Shown here: positions 5,661-13,648 of the stretch, in pieces
How the letters are laid out: every line of letters starts with the position of its first letter
Position numbering within the stretch: position 1 is the stretch's first letter
Origin: Bacillota bacterium
GTDB lineage: Bacteria > Bacillota > Dethiobacteria > DTU022
Assembly (NCBI GenBank): GCA_012727685.1
Contig: JAAYGO010000015.1
Coordinates: forward strand, 1-16,673
Direction of reading: 5' to 3'
DNA: 16,673 nt
The notes under the pieces: model-generated
Database searches by the model: none
What the model was told of the DNA's origin: nothing
What the model saw: only the letters and a program-made list of their open reading frames with translations
Made by a program: the position numbers and the translations under genes

Positions 5661-6407
5661 ATGCTGGAACTGGACAAGATTGTTTTAAAGTTCAAGGCTG
5701 ATGATCATGAGTTAACCGCCTTAAAGGAGATCAGCCTGCATTTTGAGACTGGGAAAATCTATGTAATCACCGGCCCGAACGGCAGCGGGAAATCCTCCCT
5801 GGCACGGGTGATCATGGGGATCCATCGTCCCGGCAGCGGCCGGGTTATTTTTGACGGCGAAGATATTACCGGCCTGGGGATCACGGAGCGCTCCCGCAAG
5901 GGCATCGGCTATGCCTTTCAGCACCCGGCCCGCTTTAAGGGGCTGCGGGTGGCCGATATCCTGGAAATCGCCATGCGCAATGGCGAGCACAACGATTGCC
6001 ACTACCTGAGCGAGCTCGGCCTCTGTCCCGAAGATTACCTGGAGCGGCCCCTGGACGCCAGCCTTTCCGGAGGAGAGATCAAGCGGATTGAAATCGCCAC
6101 CTTGCTGGCGCTCAATCCGCGCCTGCGCATCTTTGACGAGCCCGAGGCCGGCATCGATTTGTGGAGCTTCGAACAGTTGATCGAGGTGATCGGCGCGAGC
6201 CATCGCCCCGATACCACCACCATCATCATTTCACACCAGGAGAAGATCTTGCAAATGGCGGATCAGATCATCTTGCTTGAAGACGGTGCTGTCAGCCTGC
6301 ACGGCCCCCGCGAGCAGGTCTGGCCTGTAATTCGCGACAGCGTGCGCTGCGCCTGCCGTCAAGATTGCAGCCGGGGAGGGATGTATTATGTTAACTGCCC
6401 TCGATAG
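5661..6407 (+). CDS. sufC: SufC/SmsC-type Fe-S assembly ATPase with Cys-rich tail
   Basis: 248-residue cytosolic ABC ATPase that drives Fe-S cluster assembly on its SufB/D-type partner rather than transport. Walker A is GPNGSGKS (38-45), the Q-loop is Gln87, the signature is LSGGEIKRIE (135-144), Walker B is LRIFDE (155-160), followed by PEAGID as in SufC proteins, and the switch is His192. The body matches SufC, but the C-terminus adds four cysteines, in CACRQDC (230-236) and NCPR (246), not part of a standard ABC fold. The start ATG 5661 has AAAGGAG upstream. The 3' end overlaps the next gene by 20 bases, so the two are translationally coupled. With only this partner it corresponds to the two-component SMS (SUF-like minimal) system described in anaerobic bacteria and archaea. 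Confidence 0.9.
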   Translation: MLELDKIVLKFKADDHELTALKEISLHFETGKIYVITGPNGSGKSSLARVIMGIHRPGSGRVIFDGEDITGLGITERSRKGIGYAFQHPARFKGLRVADILEIAMRNGEHNDCHYLSELGLCPEDYLERPLDASLSGGEIKRIEIATLLALNPRLRIFDEPEAGIDLWSFEQLIEVIGASHRPDTTTIIISHQEKILQMADQIILLEDGAVSLHGPREQVWPVIRDSVRCACRQDCSRGGMYYVNCPR

Positions 6408-7305
6408 AAAGATGCTGCGCCAGATCGCCGGCTTGGAGGGCGATCCCCCGGGCGCCTTCAACATCCGTAAAAATGGCCAGGGCATTGAACGGCGCTCCAT
6501 TCCGGGAATCGAAATCATCCCGAAAGAAGGTAAGCCGGGGATCGATATCCTGGTCAAGCCGGGCACCACGGGGACGGTGCATATCCCGGTGATCCTTACC
6601 GCCAGCGGTCTCAACGACCTGGTTTACAATACCATAGAGATCGGGGAGAGCGCCGATATTCTGTTGATCGCCGGTTGCGGCATTCATAACCCCGGCCACG
6701 GAGAGGCGCGCCATGACGGCGTTCATGAAATTTTCGTGCGACGCGGCGCACGCCTGCGCTACCGGGAGAAGCACTACGGTGAAGGGGAAGGCAAAGGCAA
6801 GCGGATCCTGAACCCGAAGACCGTGCTCCTGGTGGAAGAGGGCGCTTCCGCTGAACTGGAGCTGGTCCAGATCCGGGGGGTGGACGATACCGTGCGCGAC
6901 ACGAAGGTCCGGGTGGAGGCAGGCGGGCGCCTCGCCATATACGAGCGGCTGCTTACGCACGGCACGCAGGAGGCGCGCAGCGACGTGGAGGTGGACCTGG
7001 CCGGCGATGAGAGCACGGCCCGGGTGATCTCCCGCTCCGTAGCCCAGGGGACTTCCAAACAGCTATTTCGCCCACGCCTGGTGGCCCATGGCCGCGGCCG
7101 CGGCCATGTGGAGTGCGATTCGATCATCATGGATCAGGCGGTCATCCGTTCCATTCCCGAGATCTGGGCCGAGAATGCGGCGGCGGAACTGGTGCACGAA
7201 GCCGCCATCGGGAAGATCGCCGGGGAACAAATAGTCAAGCTGATGACCCTCGGTTTAACGGAAAAAGAAGCGGAAGAGGCCATTATCAGCGGGTTCCTGA
7301 AATAA
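6388..7305 (+). CDS. sufB: SufB/SufD-type Fe-S scaffold (SmsB-like)
   Basis: 305-residue protein of the SufBD beta-helix family, shorter than SufB (~480) and lacking its long N-terminal region, as expected for the ancestral-type single scaffold SmsB. Key stretches: GCGIHNPGHGEARHDGVHE (96-114), the core HVECDSIIM with Cys243 (equivalent in position to the functional SufB core Cys), IPEIWAENAAAELVHEA with His270-Glu271 (matching the conserved His-Glu of SufB), and the C-terminal GLTEKEAEEAIISGFLK. The start ATG 6388 has GGGGAGGG seven bases upstream, inside the end of the ATPase gene. Two copies would probably form the scaffold dimer with two ATPase subunits; this stoichiometry is inferred. 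No SufS or SufU lies beside it, so the sulfur donor is elsewhere or inorganic. Confidence 0.9.
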   Translation: MLTALDRKMLRQIAGLEGDPPGAFNIRKNGQGIERRSIPGIEIIPKEGKPGIDILVKPGTTGTVHIPVILTASGLNDLVYNTIEIGESADILLIAGCGIHNPGHGEARHDGVHEIFVRRGARLRYREKHYGEGEGKGKRILNPKTVLLVEEGASAELELVQIRGVDDTVRDTKVRVEAGGRLAIYERLLTHGTQEARSDVEVDLAGDESTARVISRSVAQGTSKQLFRPRLVAHGRGRGHVECDSIIMDQAVIRSIPEIWAENAAAELVHEAAIGKIAGEQIVKLMTLGLTEKEAEEAIISGFLK

Positions 7306-7350
7306 GTGCTTAGGATCTGCACGGCAAACTTCATTCCATTGAGAAGATTA

Positions 7351-7379
7351 TTGACATATTGAAGTTTTTATTATATATA
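7351..7379 (+). promoter_or_regulatory. Strong promoter for the ABC importer operon
   Basis: Consensus -35 TTGACA (7351-7356), a 17-base spacer and -10 TATATA (7374-7379). The -10 lies in an almost self-complementary AT tract (7371-7390), which may help melting or bind a regulator. The 5' leader to the livK start is about 125 bases and holds an AAAGGAGG that has no start codon after it. Confidence 0.75.
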
Positions 7380-7509
7380 TAAATATATAACATTTCCATA
7401 TTGGCCGATCTCAACTGAAAGGAGGGCCGGGTTTAAAAGAAGGGATAAAGGGCGCACGTGTTTGACGATAGGTTATAAAAAGCAAATTAATTTTCTGGGG
7501 GTATAGTGC

Positions 7510-8796
7510 ATGAAAAAATCCTGGTTGTTGTTATTCTTGATTGCCTTCCTCTCCATTGCGCTCGTCGTCGGTTGTGCCCAGGGAGACAAAGAAGGCGAAA
7601 AAGCGGGTCCGGATGATGAGAAACCGGCTGCAGACAAGGATAAGATCGTCGTCGGGGCGGCAAGATCGATTAGCGGTCCCCTGGCGATCCAGGATGAAAC
7701 TTGTTTCGGCCCTGTGTACCGGATGTGGTTTGATGAAGTCAATGCCCGCGGCGGCATCTATGTGGAAGAATACGGCAAAAAGCTCCCCGTTGAACCTCTT
7801 ATCTATGACGACACCTCTGACATGAACACCATGCTCAACCTGCTGAACAAATTGATGGTTGAAGACAAAGTCGATTTGCTGCTGGCGCCCATCAGCACCG
7901 CTTTCTTAAAGGCTGCCGCGCAGGTCACCAATGACCAGGGCTACCTATTGATCGGGGCCGAGGGCGGCGCCAAGGAACTGGAGCCGCTGATGGCTGAAAT
8001 GCCCTATTTCTTCTCTCTGTTGAACTACGCCACGCAGCAGGTACAGCCCCTGGTGGATATGCTCGCAGAAAACAACGTTAAAAACGCGGCCATCATTTAT
8101 ATCGAAGACCAGCATGGCCTGGAATATAAGAATGACCTGGTGCCTGCGCTGCAAGCAGCCGGCATCGAGATTGTTTTTGACAAGGCCATTCCCATGGGTA
8201 TTAAAGACGTCACCTCAATTCTCGAAGAGGCCAAGTCGAAAAATGTCCAGGCGCTGCTCTGCTGTGCTTACCCGGACGAAAACTTCCTTGTCATGGGGCA
8301 ATGCATGGAGGTTGACTACAACCCCGATGTGATCCTTTTCGGCCCCGGCGCCTGCCTGGAAATCTTCGTCTCGGATATATTTGGACCGGCGGCAGAAGGG
8401 GTCATGGGCTGGGGCGCCTGGAACGAGAAGAGTTCGCCCGAGCTTGCTGACCTGGCCAAGCGCCTGACTGAACACCAGAAGGGCGTTAGAAATATTGACT
8501 GGTGGGGACAGGCGATCTATTACTCCGGGCTTCAGGTGCTGGAACAGGCCATCGAAAAGGCCGGTACCCTTGACAACGCCGTGCTGAAAGATGTCATCGC
8601 CGGCGCCACCAAGGATGATCCGTTCAAAACCGTGGTCGGTGACCTCTGGTTTGAAAACGGCGGCGTGCCTGCCGAATGCTACCCCGGCCAGGTAGGCCAG
8701 TGGCAAAGCGGCATCTTTGAAGTGGTGGCCCCGTCCGACAAGGCTACCGCGGATCCGATTATTCCCAAGCCGGCGTGGCCCGCACCCAATCAATAA
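7510..8796 (+). CDS. livK: Substrate-binding lipoprotein of a branched-chain-amino-acid/amide-type ABC importer
   Basis: 428-residue extracellular binding protein of the type 1 periplasmic-binding fold (Leu/Ile/Val family). Residues 1-21 form a lipoprotein signal peptide with lipobox LVVGC and lipidated Cys22, followed by an acidic, Lys-rich linker (~24-44). The domain starts at IVVGAARSISGPLAIQDE, has DDTSD and LLLAPISTAF in the first lobe, and YIEDQHGLEY in the second. The ligand cannot be read from the sequence; this family also takes amides, urea and aromatic compounds. The mature protein has six further Cys, unusual for an exported protein in an aerobe and in keeping with an anaerobe. 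First gene of the K-H-M-G-F operon; ATG 7510 follows GGGGGTATAGTGC. Confidence 0.9.
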   Translation: MKKSWLLLFLIAFLSIALVVGCAQGDKEGEKAGPDDEKPAADKDKIVVGAARSISGPLAIQDETCFGPVYRMWFDEVNARGGIYVEEYGKKLPVEPLIYDDTSDMNTMLNLLNKLMVEDKVDLLLAPISTAFLKAAAQVTNDQGYLLIGAEGGAKELEPLMAEMPYFFSLLNYATQQVQPLVDMLAENNVKNAAIIYIEDQHGLEYKNDLVPALQAAGIEIVFDKAIPMGIKDVTSILEEAKSKNVQALLCCAYPDENFLVMGQCMEVDYNPDVILFGPGACLEIFVSDIFGPAAEGVMGWGAWNEKSSPELADLAKRLTEHQKGVRNIDWWGQAIYYSGLQVLEQAIEKAGTLDNAVLKDVIAGATKDDPFKTVVGDLWFENGGVPAECYPGQVGQWQSGIFEVVAPSDKATADPIIPKPAWPAPNQ

Positions 8797-8822
8797 AACA
8801 TCGTAACAATTACGAATACAAA

Positions 8823-8904
8823 GCAGGCTGCCTCAATGGTTCTGCTCAAGATACAACCCGGCGCTGTTCGCGGCTCCGGCGCAAAGACCGTGAAGGCAGC
8901 CTGC
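8823..8904. repeat. Long inverted repeat between binding-protein and permease genes
   Basis: Perfect 11-bp arms GCAGGCTGCCT (8823-8833) and AGGCAGCCTGC (8894-8904) close a 60-base loop that itself contains a direct repeat CCGGCGC. The right arm is followed by CTTCTTTAGA, so it may act as a partial terminator and/or mRNA stabiliser. Such elements are known after binding-protein genes (for example malE-malF), where they allow more binding protein than permease to be made. Lies in the 141-base livK-livH gap. Confidence 0.65.
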
Positions 8905-8937
8905 CTTCTTTAGATTGACCGGACAGGAGTTGACCAA

Positions 8938-9804
8938 ATGATTTCATTTATTAATATCCTTCTCAACGGTTTGCTCTTGGGAGGGATTTATGCCATCACC
9001 GCTGTCGGCCTGAGCCTCCAGTACGGGGTTGCCCGCATCTTAAATATCGCTCACGGCGAATTCATCATGTTCAGCGCCTTTATCACCTGGATGCTCCATA
9101 CGACTTTAGGCATCAATCCGCTTCTCTGCCTGGCGGTGGCGGGACCGCTCATGTTTGTCCTCGGTTATCTCATCCAAAAGTTCCTTTATAAAACGCTGAA
9201 AGATAAAACCCCTTCTCCTGCGGCTTTTGAAGGCAGCTCCATGCTCCTGGCTTTCGGGCTGTTGTTTGTCATCCAGAACATCGCCGTCTTTATCTGGGGC
9301 AATAACATCGAAGGTTATACTTTCATGGCTTATTCCGTTTACCTGGGAGATATCCGCCTTTCGGCCAACCGGCTGGTAATCCTCGTTCTGGCCGTTTTAA
9401 TCTGCGCCCTCTTCTACCTCTTTTTGACCCGGACCCGCCCTGGCAAAGCGATCCGGGCAGCCTCCCAGGATCCGGAAGCTGCCGGCCTGATGGGGGTAGA
9501 GATCAACCGGATGCTGGCCCTCTGCTTTGCCCTGGGCGCCTTGATGGCCGGATTTGCCGGCGTGCTGATCAGCCTGGCCTACCAGTTGCAGACAACCATG
9601 GGTATGCAGTATACCATTATTGCCATCATCGTGGTGGTGCTGGGGGGGCTCGGCAGCATTCCGGGCAGCTTAATTGGCGGTTTTCTTCTGGGGATTTTCG
9701 GCAGTATTGTCAGCGGCATCGAGCCGGGGTTGACCATGGCCGCTTATTATTTACTGTTTATGGTCCTACTGCTGGTAAAACCGTCGGGCATTTTTGGGAG
9801 GTAG
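8938..9804 (+). CDS. livH: ABC importer permease, LivH family
   Basis: 288-residue inner-membrane permease with about eight hydrophobic segments. The LivH hallmark GLSLQYGVARILNIAHGEFIMFSAF spans ~24-48. A cytoplasmic coupling loop is seen in TRPGKAIRAASQDPEAAGLMGVEINRM (~165-191), the region that contacts the ATPases. A Gly-rich GGLGSIPGSLIGG precedes the final membrane segments. ATG 8938 has ACAGGAG upstream at normal distance. It ends at TAG 9804, seven bases before livM, and pairs with that protein to form the channel. Confidence 0.93.
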   Translation: MISFINILLNGLLLGGIYAITAVGLSLQYGVARILNIAHGEFIMFSAFITWMLHTTLGINPLLCLAVAGPLMFVLGYLIQKFLYKTLKDKTPSPAAFEGSSMLLAFGLLFVIQNIAVFIWGNNIEGYTFMAYSVYLGDIRLSANRLVILVLAVLICALFYLFLTRTRPGKAIRAASQDPEAAGLMGVEINRMLALCFALGALMAGFAGVLISLAYQLQTTMGMQYTIIAIIVVVLGGLGSIPGSLIGGFLLGIFGSIVSGIEPGLTMAAYYLLFMVLLLVKPSGIFGR

Positions 9805-9811
9805 CGCGACG

Positions 9812-10789
9812 ATGAAGATAAAAGCCAACTACAAAAAGTATGTTATACCTGTGATCGCGATTTTGGTTCTAGTCCTGTTAATTGCTTTGCCGTATTTTGC
9901 AGAGCGGAGTGATTCCCGTTATACCATTGTTCTGTTTAAAACCATATTAATGTTTACCATCCTGACCTTAAGCTGGGCCCTTTTTTCCGGTCCTACCGGC
10001 TACACCTCCCTGGCAACGGCGGCCTTCTATGGTGTCGGCCTTTACACGGCGGGAGTGCTGGGCAGAGTGCTTCCCCTGCCGGTGATGGTTTTATGCGGCG
10101 GCCTGGCCAGTTTTCTGCTGGCCGTGATCATCGGCGGGATTACCTTAAGGCTGCGGGGCATCTACTTTGCCATCTTCACCTTGAGTTCCGTTGAGCTGAT
10201 CAAGCATGTGCTGCATTGGTACGAGATCACCATTGCCGGTGGGCGGGGCCGCCCCGTGGTTAGAGTCCCTGACACCACGGTGTTTTACGTTTTACTGGGC
10301 ATATTGGTGCTCCTCATCATTACTAGCTACCTGCTCAAGCGCTCCAAGTATGGCCTAGCCCTCTCCAGCATCGGCAGTTGTGAAGAGGCGGCTGCCCATA
10401 TTGGCGTGAATGTTGTTACCCTGAAAGTGTTTACCTTTGCGCTCAGCTCCTTTTTCATGGGCCTTGCCGGAGCCATCATGGCCACAGGGATGGTTTATAT
10501 CGACTGCTTTATCGCCTTTGACCTCAATTATTCCTTCTTCCCGACCCTTATGGCTATCTTCGGCGGGATGGGCAATATCGTGGGGCCCATCATCGGTGCC
10601 GTTGTCTTCACTTACCTGCGGGAAATCCTCATTACCGAGTTCCCCTATGTCTACATGTTTATCTTCGGTACAGTGATGATCCTGACGATCATTTATTTGC
10701 CCAACGGCCTGATCGGCCTGGCAGAATCAATCAGGAGAAAGCTTTTAGGAGGGAAACATGCAGATACTACATGTCGAAGGGTTAACTAA
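9812..10789 (+). CDS. livM: ABC importer permease, LivM family
   Basis: 325-residue second permease. After a basic N-terminus (MKIKANYKKY) come about nine hydrophobic segments. Family stretches are LSWALFSGPTGYTSLATAAFYGVGLY, LRLRGIYFAIFTLSSVELI and the coupling loop LLKRSKYGLALSSIGSCEEAAAHIGVN, ending with FGGMGNIVGPIIGAVVF. ATG 9812 is chosen over an in-frame TTG at 9794, because GGGAGGT (9796-9802) is then correctly spaced before ATG, while the TTG would lie inside this Shine-Dalgarno. The last 32 bases overlap livG, so the tail KHADTTCRRVN is encoded within the livG start region; this implies coupled translation. Confidence 0.93.
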   Translation: MKIKANYKKYVIPVIAILVLVLLIALPYFAERSDSRYTIVLFKTILMFTILTLSWALFSGPTGYTSLATAAFYGVGLYTAGVLGRVLPLPVMVLCGGLASFLLAVIIGGITLRLRGIYFAIFTLSSVELIKHVLHWYEITIAGGRGRPVVRVPDTTVFYVLLGILVLLIITSYLLKRSKYGLALSSIGSCEEAAAHIGVNVVTLKVFTFALSSFFMGLAGAIMATGMVYIDCFIAFDLNYSFFPTLMAIFGGMGNIVGPIIGAVVFTYLREILITEFPYVYMFIFGTVMILTIIYLPNGLIGLAESIRRKLLGGKHADTTCRRVN

Positions 10790-11477
10790 GTACTTTGGAG
10801 GGCTGGCAGCAGTTGCCGGAGTGGATCTCCAGGTCGAAAAGGGCGAAATCCTGGGCTTGATTGGTCCCAACGGCGCCGGCAAAACGACCCTGTTTAACCT
10901 GATTTCCGGAACCTACGCCCCCAACGCGGGTAAGATATTCTTTGACGGAACAAAGATCAGCGGCATGAAGCCGAATGCCATCTGCCGCAAGGGGCTGGTG
11001 CGGACATTTCAATCGTGCCGGGTATTCCCCGAAATGACTGTTTTCCAGAATGTCCTGTTAGGAGCCCTGTTTGGGGCGCCGGAAACAAAAACGTGGCATC
11101 AGGCCGCCGCTGAAACCAAGGAAATCCTCGATTTTGTCGGGCTGTCGGAGTTCAGCGATACCCGCGCGGGGAGCCTCACCCTGGCCAACCAGAAGCGGGT
11201 GGAGCTGGCGCGGGCCCTGGCCACCAAGCCCAGGTTGCTGCTTCTTGACGAGATGATGGCGGGCTTGAATCCGACCGAGGTGGGAGAGGCGATGGAACTG
11301 GTCACCCAAATCCGGGAGAAGGGCATTACCATCGTGATGATCGAACACGTGATGAAAGCGATTATGAATATCTGCAACCGTATCATTGTCCTGCATCGCG
11401 GACAAATCATTGCCGAAGGCACCCCGGCGGAAGTCTCCACCGACAAGACAGTAATAGAAGTTTACCTGGGAGAGTGA
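10758..11477 (+). CDS. livG: ABC importer ATPase, LivG family, variant signature motif
   Basis: 239-residue cytosolic ATPase. Walker A is GPNGAGKT (36-43), Walker B is RLLLLDE (159-165), and the switch is His197 in MIEHVMK. The signature region reads LTLANQKRVELARALA (140-155) instead of the usual LSGGQ/LSYGQQ, and Walker B continues DEMMAGLNPTE rather than DEPxAGLNP. Both changes are found together in a known LivG subfamily (from memory, of the form LTLAGRKR with DEVMAGL), so the protein is probably active. ATG 10758 has TTAGGAGGG upstream, inside livM. Confidence 0.93.
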   Translation: MQILHVEGLTKYFGGLAAVAGVDLQVEKGEILGLIGPNGAGKTTLFNLISGTYAPNAGKIFFDGTKISGMKPNAICRKGLVRTFQSCRVFPEMTVFQNVLLGALFGAPETKTWHQAAAETKEILDFVGLSEFSDTRAGSLTLANQKRVELARALATKPRLLLLDEMMAGLNPTEVGEAMELVTQIREKGITIVMIEHVMKAIMNICNRIIVLHRGQIIAEGTPAEVSTDKTVIEVYLGE

Positions 11478-11487
11478 AAGCGAGCTC

Positions 11488-12192
11488 ATGCTGGAAGTTA
11501 AGAATTTAAACGTTTTTTATGGTAATGTCCAGATCCTGTGGGATGTGTCCCTGGAAGTTGGGGAGGGAGAGATCGTTGCCCTGGTGGGAGCCAACGGTGC
11601 AGGCAAGACCACGCTTTTGAATGCCATCGCCGGCCTGGTGCCGCCGGCGTCGGGCAGCGTTACCTTTCTGGGCCGGGATCTAACCGGCGCCCCTCCAAAT
11701 GCTGTGGTGGAGGCGGGCATTTCCTACCTCCCTGAAGGAGGCCGGCTCTTCCCCGATATGTCCGTCCTGGAAAACCTGGAGATGGGGGCCTATCTCCGGA
11801 GCTCCTGGAAACAGAAAAAAGAAAGGCTGGAAAAAGTATACGATCTATTCCCGCGTTTAAAAGAACGGCGCAAGCAGCTTGCCAAAACCTTAAGCGGCGG
11901 CGAGCGCCAGATGCTGGCCATGGGCCGCTGCCTCATGGCCAATCCCAAACTGGGCATGTTTGATGAACTGTCCTACGGTTTATCGCCCAAACTGGTCAAA
12001 GAGGCATTTGATATGCTTCAAATGTTGCGCGAAAACGGTATTACGGTATTCCTGATCGAGCAGAATGTCAAGCAGAGTCTGGAGATCGCCGATCGGGCTT
12101 ACGTGCTGGAAAACGGCAGGATTGTCCTAAGCGGTAGCAGCAGTGAGCTCATGGACAGCGATCATGTGCGGAAAGCATACCTCGGTTTATAA
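11488..12192 (+). CDS. livF: ABC importer ATPase, LivF family
   Basis: 234-residue second ATPase that forms a heterodimer with LivG. Walker A is GANGAGKT (34-41), LivF-specific LPEGGRLFPDMSVLENLEMGAY lies at ~81-102, the signature is LSGGERQMLAMGR (135-147), and Walker B is LGMFDE (155-160). The usual DEPSLGLAP is here DELSYGLSP, so Pro after the catalytic Glu is replaced by Leu. EQNVKQSLEIADRAYVLENGRI is typical of the family. Starts 10 bases after livG; the upstream Shine-Dalgarno is weak (GCGAGC), suggesting translational coupling to livG. Last gene of the importer operon. Confidence 0.93.
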   Translation: MLEVKNLNVFYGNVQILWDVSLEVGEGEIVALVGANGAGKTTLLNAIAGLVPPASGSVTFLGRDLTGAPPNAVVEAGISYLPEGGRLFPDMSVLENLEMGAYLRSSWKQKKERLEKVYDLFPRLKERRKQLAKTLSGGERQMLAMGRCLMANPKLGMFDELSYGLSPKLVKEAFDMLQMLRENGITVFLIEQNVKQSLEIADRAYVLENGRIVLSGSSSELMDSDHVRKAYLGL

Positions 12193-12217
12193 AAGTTGAT
12201 CTGCATGCGGAAGAAAA

Positions 12218-12245
12218 CGGGACCTCAAAAGGTCCCGCTTTTTTT
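12218..12245 (+). terminator. Terminator of the ABC importer operon
   Basis: Stem CGGGACC / GGTCCCG with loop TCAAAA, followed by C and seven T, 26 bases past the livF stop. The other strand ends in TTTTC, so it may also serve the convergent efflux gene, whose stop is at 12258. Confidence 0.9.
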
Positions 12246-12257
12246 GCCGGAGGAAGT

Positions 12258-13616
12258 TCATGGCGCCCCGAAGATCGGGATTTTGAGGCGTTTGCATTCC
12301 CGGGTCACAACCGTGACCGTGACCAGAAAGGCCAGCAGATCTGCCGCGGGGGCGGCCATCCAGACACCGTTCAGGTCGAAATAAGCGGGAAGAATGACCA
12401 GGAGCGGGACATAGAAGATAAATTGTCTCAACAACGCCAGGAGCATGGCGGGGATGCCCTTGCCGATGGCCTGGAAAAAAGTGGATGATACAATTTGCGT
12501 CCCGACCAGGGGATACATCAACACCATCACCCGGACGGCGCCGGTGCCGGTCTCCAGGACCGCCTCCTCGGCGGTAAAGATGCGCAGGAGAGCGGTCGGG
12601 AATAGAAAGAGCAGCAATCCGGCCAGGCTGGAAAAGAGGGTTCCTGCTCCGGCCCCTTTTAAAATGGCTTCCCGGATGCGCCGGTATTTCTGCGCGCCGA
12701 AATTATAGCCCATGATCGGGAGCAGACCCTGGGCAATGCCGACTACCGGCATAAAGACAAACATCTGGAAGCGCATCACCAGGCCCATGACGGCGATGGG
12801 AATGTAGCCGAAGGAGCCCAGGATGCGGTTGGCGACGATTAAGGCAAGCTGCATCGAAGTCTGGAGAAAAAGGGAGGGCAGGCCGACCTTGTATATTTCG
12901 ACTATGATTTTCAGGTCAGGCTGCAATTGTTTCCAGCCGACATGCAGGATGCTTTTCCCGCCGAGGTAAAACCACAGCAGGACTGCCACTCCAAACACCT
13001 TGGAGAGGATCGTGGCTACAGCGGCGCCCCTCACTCCCATATCCAGGGCGAAGATAAAAATCGGATCCAGGACGATGTTCACCACGGCAGAAGAGATCAT
13101 CACGAACATCGGCAGCATGGCGTTTCCTTCGGCCCTGACCGTGTGGTTCATCATCATAATTAAGAACAATAGCACCGCGCCGCCGGCGATGACGGACATG
13201 TATTCCGCGGTCGGATCGATGATCTCGGCGGTGGCGCCGAATAAGGCAAGCAGGGGGCGCAGGAAGAAAACGCCGGCCAGGGCGGCAGCCAGGCCGAAGA
13301 AAAGTCCCAGGAGGATCACCTGCCCGGCGGTGCGGGAGGCGGTCTCATTGTTCCCCGCACCCAGGGAGCGTGAAATCAAAGAAGCCGCACCCACCCCGGT
13401 GCCGATGGCGATGGCTCCTAAAAGCATCTGGATCGGCATTGCGACGGAAAGGGCGGCGATGGCTGCACTGCCTAACCGGGACACAAAAAAGGTGTCGGCC
13501 AGGTTATAGGAAGCGTTGACCGCCATGGCCAGGACGGAGGGCAGGGAAAAACGGATCATCAACCTGGTAATGTTTTCCTCGCCCAGCCTTTGGGCGTCAT
13601 TGCGGCGTTGTTCCAT
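12258..13616 (-). CDS. MATE-family multidrug efflux pump
   Basis: 452-residue membrane protein with twelve predicted segments in two similar halves, a MatE antiporter of the DinF/MepA branch that exports cationic drugs or metabolites using Na+ or H+. Family stretches: FSLPSVLAMAVNASYNLADTFFVSRLGSAAIAALSVA near the N-terminus, NHTVRAEGNAMLPM (~161-174), GLPSLFLQTSMQLAL opening the second half, and PIMGYNFGAQKYRRIREA. The start ATG 13616 follows two tandem AAGGAGTAT sequences, the nearer one rather far (about 12 bases). It lies 32 bases downstream of a marR gene on the same strand, the same arrangement as mepR-mepA of Staphylococcus. The substrate is unknown. Confidence 0.93.
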   Translation of the reverse strand: MEQRRNDAQRLGEENITRLMIRFSLPSVLAMAVNASYNLADTFFVSRLGSAAIAALSVAMPIQMLLGAIAIGTGVGAASLISRSLGAGNNETASRTAGQVILLGLFFGLAAALAGVFFLRPLLALFGATAEIIDPTAEYMSVIAGGAVLLFLIMMMNHTVRAEGNAMLPMFVMISSAVVNIVLDPIFIFALDMGVRGAAVATILSKVFGVAVLLWFYLGGKSILHVGWKQLQPDLKIIVEIYKVGLPSLFLQTSMQLALIVANRILGSFGYIPIAVMGLVMRFQMFVFMPVVGIAQGLLPIMGYNFGAQKYRRIREAILKGAGAGTLFSSLAGLLLFLFPTALLRIFTAEEAVLETGTGAVRVMVLMYPLVGTQIVSSTFFQAIGKGIPAMLLALLRQFIFYVPLLVILPAYFDLNGVWMAAPAADLLAFLVTVTVVTRECKRLKIPIFGAP

Positions 13617-13648
13617 TTTACCGGTATACTCCTTAACAGAATACTCCT

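Noticed and set aside
5721..6203. 160-codon frame antisense to the SufC-type gene
   Set aside because: The opposite strand encodes a clear ABC ATPase with all motifs; this frame is a composition artefact.
7415..7479. AAAGGAGG and a possible six-codon leader peptide (GTG TTT GAC GAT AGG TTA TAA) before livK
   Set aside because: No start codon follows the strong AAAGGAGG at suitable distance, and the tiny frame has only a weak upstream AAAGGG and no attenuator hairpin after it.
8215..8793. 192-codon frame antisense to livK
   Set aside because: Shadow frame; the sense strand is a well-supported binding protein.
12218..12245. Considered as part of a repeat or CRISPR-like element
   Set aside because: A single hairpin plus T-run, fully explained as a terminator; no spaced direct repeats occur anywhere in the window.
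12196..12384. 62-codon frame on the plus strand after livF
   Set aside because: It runs through the operon terminator and antisense to the MATE gene; no domain.
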